Assembly (NCBI RefSeq): GCF_002001015.1
Contig: NZ_MUNO01000022.1
Span: 62,001 to 126,000, forward strand
Source of the DNA: Polaromonas sp. A23
GTDB taxonomy: Bacteria > Pseudomonadota > Gammaproteobacteria > Burkholderiales > Burkholderiaceae_C
Length of the DNA stretch: 64,000 nucleotides
Direction of reading: 5' to 3'
The position numbers were made by a program, and so were the translations under genes. Numbering within the stretch: position 1 is the first letter of the stretch; each line of letters opens with the position of its first letter. Below the pieces are notes generated by a model, which saw only the letters and a list, made by a program, of their open reading frames with translations, did no database searches and was not told where the DNA came from. This document shows, piece after piece, positions 1 through 9,388 of the stretch.

Positions 1-845
1 GTGTCGTAGCTGGCGCGTCCATAGTTCAACCCCGGGCCGGAACTCAAACCCGCCAGGCTGAGAACATCGCCGTGCTGCAAGGGGTTGATGAAGTTCACCG
101 TGCCGCCCAGGCGGGCTTTTCCCGTGTAGCTGTTGCCGTAACCGTCGAGCGCCAGGTTTCCAGTCGTCCCCGGGCCGGGCGAGGCATGAATCATCAAATC
201 GGATGCGCCCATCTCGTCACCGGGTTTCAAGACCGCCTGCACAACAACACCAGGTATGTCCGACAACAGCAGCAATGACTTGTCCAGCGCCGCCTGGGTG
301 ACCGGCTGCCCAATTTGCAGCGGCGCCGCCGTCGCCTGCAACAACACGTCATTCACGCGGGTCTGGTTATCGATGCCCACCCTGCCGTAGCGTGCCTCGA
401 TCACCAGCAGGCGTACAACGCCAGCCTGGATCACTTGCGCAGGCACCACGGCCCGCGCAAAGGTATGGCCCCGGGCGTGGTAATACTTGCCTATGCGCGC
501 GGCCAGTCCGTCTAGCTGGTCCAGCGTCAGTTTTTGTCCCTCGGCCTCGGCCACCAGTGCATGCAGGGCAGCCGTCTCGAAAAGGGTGTTGCCCAGGACC
601 TTGACCGCTTTGACGTCCACCGGAATGGCCGCGTTTTCTGATGACGCCTGGGCATCCTTCTCTTTGCTGACAGACAACCCTGTTCCGCCGAACGGCTGAA
701 CGGGTCGCTCGGGCGGCTGGATTTGCTGCAGGACGGAACCGACACCCACAGGCGCCGGGCCAGCCGCCTGGGCCGTCAGCAGGGGTGTGGCGACCAGCAA
801 CCCAGTGGCCAGCCGCTTCAGGCAGGAAATTTTCACGGGAGACAT
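1..845 (-). CDS. TpsB-type outer-membrane secretion pore (ShlB/FhaC/HecB family), 3' part outside window
   Basis: This is the transporter half of a two-partner secretion system. The family forms an outer-membrane 16-strand barrel with periplasmic POTRA domains that exports a partner TpsA protein. The frame is open from an ATG at 845 to the window edge (281 codons, no stop). It begins with a signal peptide ending at TAQA (about residue 27). A POTRA_2-type domain follows at about residues 68-145, with the VKVLGN start and the ARGHTFARAVVPAQ segment, and then the start of the ShlB barrel region. It lies 178 bp downstream of the TpsA gene on the same strand, so the pair is probably co-transcribed exoprotein first. 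The barrel itself cannot be examined. Family assignment is confident; substrate specificity comes from context only. Confidence 0.88.
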   Translation of the reverse strand, partial: MSPVKISCLKRLATGLLVATPLLTAQAAGPAPVGVGSVLQQIQPPERPVQPFGGTGLSVSKEKDAQASSENAAIPVDVKAVKVLGNTLFETAALHALVAEAEGQKLTLDQLDGLAARIGKYYHARGHTFARAVVPAQVIQAGVVRLLVIEARYGRVGIDNQTRVNDVLLQATAAPLQIGQPVTQAALDKSLLLLSDIPGVVVQAVLKPGDEMGASDLMIHASPGPGTTGNLALDGYGNSYTGKARLGGTVNFINPLQHGDVLSLAGLSSGPGLNYGRASYD

Positions 846-1023
846 GCCCGCAAGCCGGTAACGCATCACAGCGGACGGCAAATAGGCCAAATCAGCATGG
901 CCATAGAGAAAAGCAAACCTGTTTATTTTTTTATCCAACACTGCTGCCAAGCGCCAGACCTGCCAGTAACAGCGGTTCAGGCCAGCGCTGCCCTTCATGA
1001 AAAAAACCATTCGATGACCAGCT

Positions 1024-4000
1024 CTATTCCTGAGATGCAAACATATTTCTTCTCACCCTGACCCCACCATCAACAATGTGCAGCCGCGGGTCTTGTCCTC
1101 CCGCGATCGAGGTGTCCTTCGGCTTCTCGATGGCCGGTCTGGCGGCTGTCGGTTCTTTTCCATCTCTTGCATCGGTGCTCGCGATGTGAATGACCTGAAG
1201 GGTCGATGACGCTTCGGGTACTTCGGATTTGGCACGTGCTTCGTCCTGGGCTTGCTGCGTGGCGGAATCCACGCCACGCCCGGACGTCGCTGCCGACGCG
1301 GACGCAAATGCAGATGCAGGCGTAGAACCGGTCACGGGTACCGGTGCGGGAGTAATGGCAGCGGTCAGGCCAGCGGGCTGCACCACGGTGTAGTTGGCTG
1401 CGTCAGCGCCGCCCAAAGTGAAACCGGTCACAGCCACACTTTTGCCGTTGCCCACATTCGCGTTGGCGAAAGCACCGCTGCCGATGCCCCCCACCGTCAC
1501 CACATCGGTGCCCAGCGCTGCCACATTGGCTGTGCCATTCAGCGTGGCTGCGGTTGTACCGTCATATACCTTGTTGGCTGCGCCCACGCCGGTGACAGCG
1601 AGGCTGGCTGGTGTGATGCTTGCCGTGACGCCGACAGGTTGAGTAATGACATAGTTGCCCGCATCGGTACCGCTGAGGGTATAGCCAGTGACAGTCACTG
1701 CCTTGCCATTGCCTACGTTTTTGTCGGCAAACGTGCCGCCGCCTGTACCACCCAATATCACCGTGTCACCGGCGAAAGCCGCTACATTGGCCGTGCCGTT
1801 GAGGGTAGCTGCGCTACTGGCGTCGTACACCTTGTTGTTCGCACCAATACCAGTGACAGCGAGGCTGGCTGGCGTGATGTTCGCGGTCAGGCCACTGGGT
1901 TGCACAACGGTGTAATTACCCGCGTCGGCACCACTCAAGACATAGCCGGTGACAGTCACGGTCTTCCCATTGCCCACATTTTTGTCGACAAATGCGCCGC
2001 TACCGCCGCCAACCGTCACCACGTCGCCGCTAAGCGCCGTAATGCTGGCTGTGCCGTTCAGGGTGGCGCCATTGCTGGCGTTGTATACCTTGTTGTCGGC
2101 CCCCACACCGGTAACGGCGAGACTGGCCGGCGTGATGTTTGCCGTGACGCCAGCGGGTTGGGTGACGACATAGTTACCTGCGTCCGCGCCGCTGAGGGTG
2201 TAACCAGTGACAGTCACCGTTTTGCCGTTACCCACGTTCTTATTGGCAAACGCTCCGCTGCCTGCGCCGCCGAGGGTCACTGTGTCGCCCGCGAAGGCCG
2301 CGACGCTGGCTGCGCCGTTCAGGGTGGCGGCATTGCTGGCGTCGTACACCTTGTTGGCCGCACCTACGCCGGTAACGGCAAGGGCTGCTGGTGTGATGTT
2401 TGCCGTAACCCCGGTGGGTTGAGTGATCACATAATTGCCCGCGTCCGCACCGCCCAATGTGAAGCCGGTGACCGTCACGGTTTTGCCATTGCCTACGTTC
2501 TTGTTGGCGAACGTACCGCTGCCGCCACTAACCGTCACCGTGTCGCCCGAGAAAGCCGCAATGCCGGCCGTGCCGTTGAGGGTGGCAGCGTCGCTGGCGT
2601 TGTACACCTTGTTGTCCGCTCCCACGCCTGTGACGGCGCGGCTGGCTGGTGTGATGTTCGCCGTGACCCCCGTCGGTTGAGTGATCACATAGTTGCCGGC
2701 GTCAGCGCCGCTGAGGGTGTATCCGGTGACAGTCACGGTTTTGCCATTGCCCACGTTCTTGTTGGCAAACGTGGCGCTGCCTGTGCCGCCCACGCTCACC
2801 GTGTCGCCGGCGATGGCCGCGACGCCGGCTGTGCCGTTGAGTGTGGCGGCATTGCTGGCGTCGTACACCTTGTTTGCCGCACCCACGCCGTTAACGACAA
2901 GGGCTGCTGGTGTGATGTTCGCCATGACCCCGGTGGGTTGAGTGATCACATAGTTGCCGGCGTCAGCACCGCCCAATGTATAGCCGGTCACAGTCACGGC
3001 CTTGCCGTTGCCCACGTTCTTGTCGGCGAAGGCGCCGCTGCCGCCGCCAACCGTCACTACGTCGCCGCCCAGGGCTGCAACGTTTGCTGTGCCATTGAGC
3101 GTCGCCGTGGTCGTGGTGTCATACACCTTGTTATTGGCTCCCACCCCTGTGACCGTCAGGCTGGCGGGCGTGATGTTGGCTGACAACCCGGTGGGTTGTA
3201 CCACGGTGTAGTTGCCTGCATCGGCACCGCCCAACGTGTAGCCCGTGACTGTCACAGCCTTGCCGTTGGCCACATTCTTGTTGGCAAAAGCGCCACTTCC
3301 ACCGCCAACCGTCACTACATCACCCCCCAGGGCAGTAACCGCCGCCGTTCCGCTGAGCGTAGCGGCGGTCGTTGTGTCATACACCTTGTTGTTGGCATTC
3401 ACGCCTGCGACCGTGAGGCTGGCCGGTGTGATGTTTGCCGTCACCGCTGCAGGTTGCACCACGGTGTAGTTACCGGCATCGGCACCGCTCAGCGTATAGC
3501 CGGTGACAGTCACGGCCTTGCCATTGCCGACATTCTTGTTGGCGAAGCTGCCGCTGCCCGTGCCGGCCACGGCCAAGACATCCCCGCCCAAGGCCGTGAC
3601 GGCCGCCGTTCCGTTGAGCGTCGCCGTGGTGGTCGTGTCATAGACCTTGTTGTTGGCGCCCACGCCTGTGACGGCCAGGCTGGCCGGGGTGATGTTCGCG
3701 GTCATGCCCGTGGGTTGCACCACGGTGTAGTTGCTGGCGTCAGCGCCGCTGAGGGTGTAGCCGGTGACAGTCACGGCTTTTCCGTTGCCAACATTTTTGT
3801 TGTTGAAATTGCCGCTGCCACCGCCAACCGTCACCGCATCGCCACCCAAAGCTGCCACCGCCGCCGTTCCGCTCAGCGTCGCCGTGGTGGTGGTGTCGTA
3901 CACCTTGTTGTTGGCATTCACACCCGTCACCGTCAGGCTGGCGGGCGTGATGTTTGCGGTCACCGCCGTGGGTTGAACCACGGTGTAATTGCCGGCGTCG

Positions 4001-7000
4001 GCACCACCCAGTGTGTAGCCAGTGACTGTCACGGCCTTGCCATTGCCCACGTTCTTGTTGGCGAAATTGCCGCTACCGGTACCGCCCACCGTCACGGTAT
4101 CGCCACCCAAAGCTGCCACCGCCGCCGTTCCGCTCAGCGTCGCCGTGGTGGTGGTGTCGTACACCTTGTTGTTGGCATTCACACCCGTCACCGTCAGGCT
4201 GGCGGGCGTGATGTTTGCGGTCACCGCCGTGGGTTGAACCACGGTGTAGTTGCCGGCGTCAGCGCCGCCCAGTGTGTAGCCAGTGACTGTCACGGCCTTG
4301 CCATTGCCCACGTTCTTGTTGGCGAAATTGCCGCTACCGCCGCCCACCGTCACGGTATCGCCACCCAAAGCTGCCACCGCCGCCGTTCCGCTCAGCGTCG
4401 CCGTGGTCGTCGTGTCGTAGACCTTGTTGTTTGCCCCTACACCGGTGACGGCCAGGCTGGCTGGCGTGATGTTTGCAGTCAGCCCCGTGGGCTGCACCAC
4501 GGTGTAGTTGCCGGCGTCGGCGCCGCTCAGGGTATAGCCGGTCACGGCTACGGCCTTGCCGTTGCCCACGTTCTTGTCGGCAAAGGCGCCGCTGCCGGTG
4601 CCGGCCACGCTCACCGTGTCGCCGGCGATGGCCGTGACGCTGGCCGTACCGTTGAGTGTGGCGGTGGTGGTCGTGTCGTAGACCTTGTTGTTTGCCCCTA
4701 CACCGGTGACGGCCAGGCTGGCCGGCGTGATGTTCGCAGTCAGCCCCGTGGGCTGCACCACGGTGTAGTTGCCGGCGTCGGCGCCGCTCAGGGTATAGCC
4801 GGTCACGGTTACGGCCTTGCCGTTGCCTACATTCTTGTTGACAAACGTGCCATTGCCGGTGCCGGTCACGCTCACCGTGTCGCCGGCGATGGCAGTAACG
4901 CTGGCCGTACCGTTGAGTGTGGCGGTGGTGCCGGCGTCATACACCTTGTTGTCCGCTCCCACCCCTGTGACCGCCAGACTGGCGGGATTCACTGTCAGCG
5001 TGCCGTTGGCATAACTGATGTCGTAGCCCTGCTGGTTGGAATACAGGCCGGACCCGGTCACGGTATAGCTGCCGGCGTTGACCGCGCCCTGGGCAGTTCC
5101 GCTGAAGCTGATGCTTCCCGACAAGCTGCCGCAGGCCACGTTGGAACAACTGATGCCGGTCCCGCCATTCCACGCCAGCCTGTCATAGGTCTTGCTGGTA
5201 CTGCCGACGGTGACCGTGGTGGCCTTCATGAGCGCCTTGAGAAGTGGACGGCTATTCCCCTCGTAAATGCGCCAGACGCTTGTGAAATCCCAGTTCGGAT
5301 TGACGTTGCCGTTGGCAAGAGTGGCCGAGCTGAAGTTGGCCTGTTGCTGCATATCGGCCGTGGCCATGGCCATGCCGCCGCCCGAGCTGGCGTTCTGTCC
5401 GGTCGTGGTGGAGTCCCAAAAGCTGTTGTTGATGGCTATGCCGGCGACCCACAAGCCAACCAGCCCGCCCAGGTCGCTGGTGCCGCTCACGGCTCCGGTC
5501 GCGTAGCTGTTGTTGATCGTGCCTTGGACAGGGAGTGGGATTTGGGGATCGATTTTGCGTCCCACCAGGCCACCCACGCGGGAGTTACCACTTGCTGTAC
5601 CGGTCGCGTAGCTGTTGTTGATCGAAGAAACGCTGCCATTGCTGTTCCAGAGCCCCACCAGCCCGCCAACATCCGAACCAGTGCTGCTGACGTTGCCACT
5701 CGCATAGCTGCCGCTGATGGATCCGCTGTTAAGCATGTCTCCCACCAACCCGCCGGTCCGGTCGTTGGAGCCCGTGACATTGCCGGTAGCATAGCTATTG
5801 ACGATGACGCCTTGTCCCCACCCCACCAGCCCGCCTACAGAGAGCCCACCGGTTACGTTACCGCTGGCGTGGCTGTTGCGGATGTCACCCTGGCTCGTTC
5901 CCACCAGCCCTCCGGCTTCCGAGCTGATTCCGGTCACGGGCGTGTTGGTGGTGTAGCTGTTGAAGATGTTGCCGGAGCTCCATCCCGCCAACGCGCCGAC
6001 TTTTTCCCGGCCGCTCACGCTGCCGCCGATCAGGCCCAGGTTATTGATTCGGCCCTGGATCCCCACGTAGCCAAACAGGCCAACATAAGTGCCAGTCGGC
6101 CGGCTGATGGTGAGGCCGGAGATGGTGTGGCCCAGTCCGTCCAAAGTGCCAGTGAATTGCGACAGGTTTGAGGGGCCCAAAGGCGTGAATCCGGAGCCAC
6201 TGTTCCATCCGCTGGTGGCAGAGGCATCAATGTCGGCGCCCAGCACATAACGCCCGTTGAGATTGCCGCTGATGCCCTGCAAATCGGTGCCGGTGGCGCT
6301 GGTTGCGGTGCCCAGGTCGGTGATGACGGTGTATGCAGTAGTGGTGCCGGCGCTGCCTTGCTTGGTGCTGAAGTTGTTACCCGCCGGCAGGTTGATCTTC
6401 GCGCCGTTGTTGAAGTTGTAGCCGGTACCGGTACCGGGCCCGGTGCCCTGGCCGTATTCCAGCGCCAGCTTCCCCGTGCCCGAGGCGTTGAGGTTGGCGT
6501 TGATGTTGATGTTGTTCTGCGCGCGGAGCGTCAGCTCGTTGGCATTCCAGCTCACCACATCGTTCACATTGACATCACCCGCCGTGCCCGTGTTCCCGGT
6601 GGTGCTCTCGATGACGACATTGTTTGTGCCCAGACTGGCGCTCAGTAGCGCGCCCGTGGTGTTCCCGCCCGCGGCGGCAATGGTGAAGTCCACCGGGTCA
6701 ATCAACCAGGTGCCGGTCTTGCCCGCAGGGGCTGCCGTCGTGATGCGAGCACTGTCGGCAATCTTGACATGCGCGCCCGAGGTCTCGATGAAGCCGCCGT
6801 TGCCACCGTTGGGCGCCGAGGCGTCCAGCGTGCCCGCAATGTTGGCGGTGCCGGCGGCCATGCCGCCCAGCAGGATGATGGTGCCGTTGCGGTTTTCGAC
6901 CGTGCGTGCCTGGATCACCCCGCTGTTGTTGACCGCGCTGGCGAGCAGGGAGTCCCGGGCGCCTGCGCTCATGAGCACGCTCCCACCGTCAGCCTGGATC

Positions 7001-7776
7001 AGCCCGCCGTTCTCGGCCAGACTGTTGAGCACGCTTTGATCAATCTGCACCTGCAGCAACTGGTTGCCCTGGAAGGTCAGGGTGGCGGCGCTGCCGGCGC
7101 CCAGCACCACGCTGCCCAGCGGCGCGCTGATGCTGCCCTGGTTGCTCACGGTGTTGCCCAGCAGGGCGACGTAACCACCCGGAGCCGCATTGATGCGGCC
7201 GTGGTTAACCACACTGCCTGCACCGGGGCCGCTGAAGCTGCGTTTGCTGCTGTTTAAATCTGCATCCTTGATGTCCAGCGTCGATGCGACCAGCCCGCCT
7301 ACGTTGACCTGGGCGCCCGCACCGAACAGGATGCCGTTGGGGTTGATCAGGTAAACCTGTCCGTTGGCGTTGAGCTGGCCCAGAATCTGGCTGCCGTTGG
7401 TGTCCAGGATTCGGTTGACCGCGATGGCGCTGGCCGAAGGCTGCACGAAGTTGACGCTTTCCTGCGCGCCGACGTTGAAGCTCTTCCAGCTCAGCGAGAG
7501 GTTCTGGCTGGATTGCGTGATGGTGGTGTTGGCGCCGGATTGGGTAACACTTCCCGAGCCGGCAGTGACCTGGCCGTCCAGCGGACCGGCCTGGGCTGTT
7601 GCCGCTCCCAGCAGCATGGCAGCCCCGCCGGCAGCGCTACTTCTGGAAACCACAACCCCGGCAATGCGGGCTACTTTGTTGCGCAAACACACAATGCTGC
7701 GTACCAGCTGGCCAACGACGTTGATGATGGGTTTTGTCCCCGATTGCGCGCTGATCTCTGAACGAAGTTTGTGCAT
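1024..7776 (-). CDS. TpsA-type filamentous-haemagglutinin-like exoprotein with GLUG motifs and YDG repeats
   Basis: This is a very large secreted protein (2250 aa), presumably exported by the adjacent TpsB and acting as a surface adhesin or matrix protein. Residues 1-63 form a long signal peptide ending in AQA. Residues about 64-340 are a TPS/haemagglutination-activity domain with the hallmark segments AVNRI and LINPNGILFG. Residues about 510-800 carry GLUG-type motifs (repeated GGLVG and NSYATG). A MBG/YDG-type domain follows, then 14 tandem repeats of about 87 residues to about residue 2145. A charged tail of about 100 residues ends the protein. The ATG at 7776 is preceded by a near-perfect Shine-Dalgarno sequence, AGGAGGTGA at 7781-7789, which settles the start. 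No VENN motif or CDI-type toxin tip is visible, so contact-dependent inhibition is unlikely. Adhesion is inferred from the family. Confidence 0.9.
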   Translation of the reverse strand: MHKLRSEISAQSGTKPIINVVGQLVRSIVCLRNKVARIAGVVVSRSSAAGGAAMLLGAATAQAGPLDGQVTAGSGSVTQSGANTTITQSSQNLSLSWKSFNVGAQESVNFVQPSASAIAVNRILDTNGSQILGQLNANGQVYLINPNGILFGAGAQVNVGGLVASTLDIKDADLNSSKRSFSGPGAGSVVNHGRINAAPGGYVALLGNTVSNQGSISAPLGSVVLGAGSAATLTFQGNQLLQVQIDQSVLNSLAENGGLIQADGGSVLMSAGARDSLLASAVNNSGVIQARTVENRNGTIILLGGMAAGTANIAGTLDASAPNGGNGGFIETSGAHVKIADSARITTAAPAGKTGTWLIDPVDFTIAAAGGNTTGALLSASLGTNNVVIESTTGNTGTAGDVNVNDVVSWNANELTLRAQNNININANLNASGTGKLALEYGQGTGPGTGTGYNFNNGAKINLPAGNNFSTKQGSAGTTTAYTVITDLGTATSATGTDLQGISGNLNGRYVLGADIDASATSGWNSGSGFTPLGPSNLSQFTGTLDGLGHTISGLTISRPTGTYVGLFGYVGIQGRINNLGLIGGSVSGREKVGALAGWSSGNIFNSYTTNTPVTGISSEAGGLVGTSQGDIRNSHASGNVTGGLSVGGLVGWGQGVIVNSYATGNVTGSNDRTGGLVGDMLNSGSISGSYASGNVSSTGSDVGGLVGLWNSNGSVSSINNSYATGTASGNSRVGGLVGRKIDPQIPLPVQGTINNSYATGAVSGTSDLGGLVGLWVAGIAINNSFWDSTTTGQNASSGGGMAMATADMQQQANFSSATLANGNVNPNWDFTSVWRIYEGNSRPLLKALMKATTVTVGSTSKTYDRLAWNGGTGISCSNVACGSLSGSISFSGTAQGAVNAGSYTVTGSGLYSNQQGYDISYANGTLTVNPASLAVTGVGADNKVYDAGTTATLNGTASVTAIAGDTVSVTGTGNGTFVNKNVGNGKAVTVTGYTLSGADAGNYTVVQPTGLTANITPASLAVTGVGANNKVYDTTTTATLNGTASVTAIAGDTVSVAGTGSGAFADKNVGNGKAVAVTGYTLSGADAGNYTVVQPTGLTANITPASLAVTGVGANNKVYDTTTTATLSGTAAVAALGGDTVTVGGGSGNFANKNVGNGKAVTVTGYTLGGADAGNYTVVQPTAVTANITPASLTVTGVNANNKVYDTTTTATLSGTAAVAALGGDTVTVGGTGSGNFANKNVGNGKAVTVTGYTLGGADAGNYTVVQPTAVTANITPASLTVTGVNANNKVYDTTTTATLSGTAAVAALGGDAVTVGGGSGNFNNKNVGNGKAVTVTGYTLSGADASNYTVVQPTGMTANITPASLAVTGVGANNKVYDTTTTATLNGTAAVTALGGDVLAVAGTGSGSFANKNVGNGKAVTVTGYTLSGADAGNYTVVQPAAVTANITPASLTVAGVNANNKVYDTTTAATLSGTAAVTALGGDVVTVGGGSGAFANKNVANGKAVTVTGYTLGGADAGNYTVVQPTGLSANITPASLTVTGVGANNKVYDTTTTATLNGTANVAALGGDVVTVGGGSGAFADKNVGNGKAVTVTGYTLGGADAGNYVITQPTGVMANITPAALVVNGVGAANKVYDASNAATLNGTAGVAAIAGDTVSVGGTGSATFANKNVGNGKTVTVTGYTLSGADAGNYVITQPTGVTANITPASRAVTGVGADNKVYNASDAATLNGTAGIAAFSGDTVTVSGGSGTFANKNVGNGKTVTVTGFTLGGADAGNYVITQPTGVTANITPAALAVTGVGAANKVYDASNAATLNGAASVAAFAGDTVTLGGAGSGAFANKNVGNGKTVTVTGYTLSGADAGNYVVTQPAGVTANITPASLAVTGVGADNKVYNASNGATLNGTASITALSGDVVTVGGGSGAFVDKNVGNGKTVTVTGYVLSGADAGNYTVVQPSGLTANITPASLAVTGIGANNKVYDASSAATLNGTANVAAFAGDTVILGGTGGGTFADKNVGNGKAVTVTGYTLSGTDAGNYVITQPVGVTASITPASLAVTGVGAANKVYDGTTAATLNGTANVAALGTDVVTVGGIGSGAFANANVGNGKSVAVTGFTLGGADAANYTVVQPAGLTAAITPAPVPVTGSTPASAFASASAATSGRGVDSATQQAQDEARAKSEVPEASSTLQVIHIASTDARDGKEPTAARPAIEKPKDTSIAGGQDPRLHIVDGGVRVRRNMFASQE
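1345..4990 (-). repeat. 14 tandem YDG-type repeats within the TpsA gene
   Basis: Fourteen units of 258-261 bp encode about 86-87 residues each, recognisable by NKVYD or NKVYN, then ATLNGT or ATLSGT, KNVGNGK, TVTGYTL and a TANITPASL linker. The central units are almost identical at the DNA level: 3841-3987 equals 4102-4248 base for base (147 bp, offset 261), including synonymous sites. The outer units have diverged further, for example ASNAA instead of TTTTA. This pattern indicates recent unit duplication or gene conversion in the middle of the array. The repeats are coding and are not a CRISPR array. Confidence 0.93.
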
Positions 7777-8254
7777 TTTTTCACCTCCTGCGCACCTCTT
7801 TTGTCACAAGACTGTGGAGGGCACTTCGGTGGATCGTATCCAAAAGGGACTGTCTGGATGACGAAAAAAAGCGTTTTAAAAACGTGTTCTTCTCGATGTA
7901 ATAAGAACGTGCTCCCCTCTTTGATGGATGGTTGCGGGCAGCTACTTCTTTTGTAGAACAGGCATTCGCGGCACTGTGGGGTAAAGCAGACGCGGTGCCT
8001 CGTCAGGCACGTGTCGTCGAGCCGATGTGACTCGCTAAAAGCGCGCACGCTCAAATCTCAAGCAGACCATGCGTCAACCGACGGAGCGGAATAGGTCTCT
8101 TTTTGTGTTCACCTCAGGCGATGTACACAGGCATGTAGTGATGACGCAAGCCTTTGAGCTCCAATGATGCGAACTCGAAGCGACGTAGAAGAAGGTAATA
8201 GTTGCATGGCATCCTTCATAGCCAAAGCAGAGGCCGGATGGCACACTTTCGCTG
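7777..8254. promoter_or_regulatory. 478-bp divergent intergenic region upstream of tpsA
   Basis: This stretch separates the TpsA gene (minus strand) from the metalloprotease-like gene (plus strand). It contains the strong tpsA ribosome-binding site at 7781-7789. A small inverted repeat lies at 7896-7918 (arms GTTCTT and AAGAAC, 11-bp spacer), which could be an operator. No convincing sigma70 promoter pair or small gene was found. Confidence 0.4.
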
Positions 8255-9283
8255 ATGAGATCCGTCCACCTGCACCTTGCCCTCGCCGCCCTGGCACTGC
8301 TGCTGTGTACTCGGGCCGCAATCGCAGCGACCGTTCCCCTGCCGGTGTTGCCAGTAGGTCCGGTAGAAATGCGCGTGGCCTATGCGGTCAATCCCCGTCT
8401 GCCGCGGATGGACGCGCAGCAGCTTGCGATCGCGCTGGAGGCCATGCGAAGCGCGGTGCGTGAGCACTTCGGCATCGAGCTGCGTTTCGCACCGATCAGG
8501 GAAGTGACCATCGCCTCGCTGTTCGACACCATTCCGCGCGCACGCCGCGTGACGGCGATCAAGGACAGCTATGACTTCAAGTCCGGCAGCGGCGACCGCG
8601 CGGAGCTGGGCCGGGCATTCGCGCGCGGCTTTCGCGTCGGCGTCGAGCCACTGGACGAAATGATCGCTTTCGCCCGGCCGTACACCGGCGCCATCGAGCC
8701 CGCCACATTCGAGGCGTTCGGCGCGCGCATCGCCGCGCTGCAACTGGAACGCGTCGAGCGCTGGCGCACAAGGCTGGCGCTGGACGGCAGCCCAGCCATC
8801 GACAGCCAGCCTTTCAATGAGTTCCCGATGTGGCTGGCCCTGGGGTTCGGCGACGTACCGTTCGAACTGGTGCTGACCAACCAGCTGATCGCGGGCGTCG
8901 AGAACGTCTTGCCGGCAGTTCACACGGCCGTGCGCGGCGGCTACTCCAACGGCCTGACCACCTACAACCGCCTGTCGCGCTACGGCACCGTCTCCGTGTG
9001 GAGCACCTATGCATTTACCGGCAATGACGCGCAACTGGTGGAGTCGCGCGGCGGCGAAACGTACACGCACGAGGAGGCCGCGCAATTAATGGGCTTGTCT
9101 GGCGCACACGAGATCGGCCATCAACTGCTGCATGTGCTTCATCCGTTCGGCCAGCCGGCGTGCCTGATGAGCCCGGTGCCCATGTTCAGCTACCGTGAAT
9201 GGGCCGGCAAGCTTTCCGCCGCGCAGTGTCCCGTCGGCAGCAACCCGGCCATGCGGCCCGGAGCGTACAAGTTCAACTACTGA
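8255..9283 (+). CDS. Secreted zincin-like metalloprotease of unknown family (HExxH)
   Basis: This is a 342-residue protein with an N-terminal signal peptide ending near AAIA (about residue 24). The key feature is HEIGH at residues 285-289, continuing as QLLHVLHPFG and then CLMSP. It therefore has a zincin HExxH core, additional histidines at +8 and +11, and a methionine soon after that could form a Met-turn as in metzincins. The order is not the classic HExxHxxGxxH, so I cannot place it in a named family. The mature protein would be periplasmic or extracellular. It is divergent from tpsA and could process a surface protein, but that is speculation. The ATG at 8255 gives a good signal peptide but has only a weak ribosome-binding site. 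Confidence 0.65.
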   Translation: MRSVHLHLALAALALLLCTRAAIAATVPLPVLPVGPVEMRVAYAVNPRLPRMDAQQLAIALEAMRSAVREHFGIELRFAPIREVTIASLFDTIPRARRVTAIKDSYDFKSGSGDRAELGRAFARGFRVGVEPLDEMIAFARPYTGAIEPATFEAFGARIAALQLERVERWRTRLALDGSPAIDSQPFNEFPMWLALGFGDVPFELVLTNQLIAGVENVLPAVHTAVRGGYSNGLTTYNRLSRYGTVSVWSTYAFTGNDAQLVESRGGETYTHEEAAQLMGLSGAHEIGHQLLHVLHPFGQPACLMSPVPMFSYREWAGKLSAAQCPVGSNPAMRPGAYKFNY

Positions 9284-9388
9284 GTAGCCAGCAGCACAGG
9301 CTCACGGTAGCCACATCGACCAGGTTTTCCGCGTCGCTTCAGCGCCAGATGCATGTACCTGCGTGTTGCGCACCCGCCTCCGGCACGC

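Noticed and set aside
1024..1350. Possible contact-dependent inhibition toxin at the TpsA C-terminus
   Set aside because: No VENN motif, no toxin-like domain and no small immunity gene follow.
1345..4990. Regularly spaced repeats considered as a CRISPR array
   Set aside because: The unit is 258-261 bp, continuous and coding, with no unique spacers.
1252..6171. Two long plus-strand open frames (643 and 991 codons) opposite the TpsA gene
   Set aside because: They lie antisense to the YDG repeats and exist only because the repeated GC-rich codons leave the opposite frame open; they lack family features, and the minus-strand gene has a strong ribosome-binding site.
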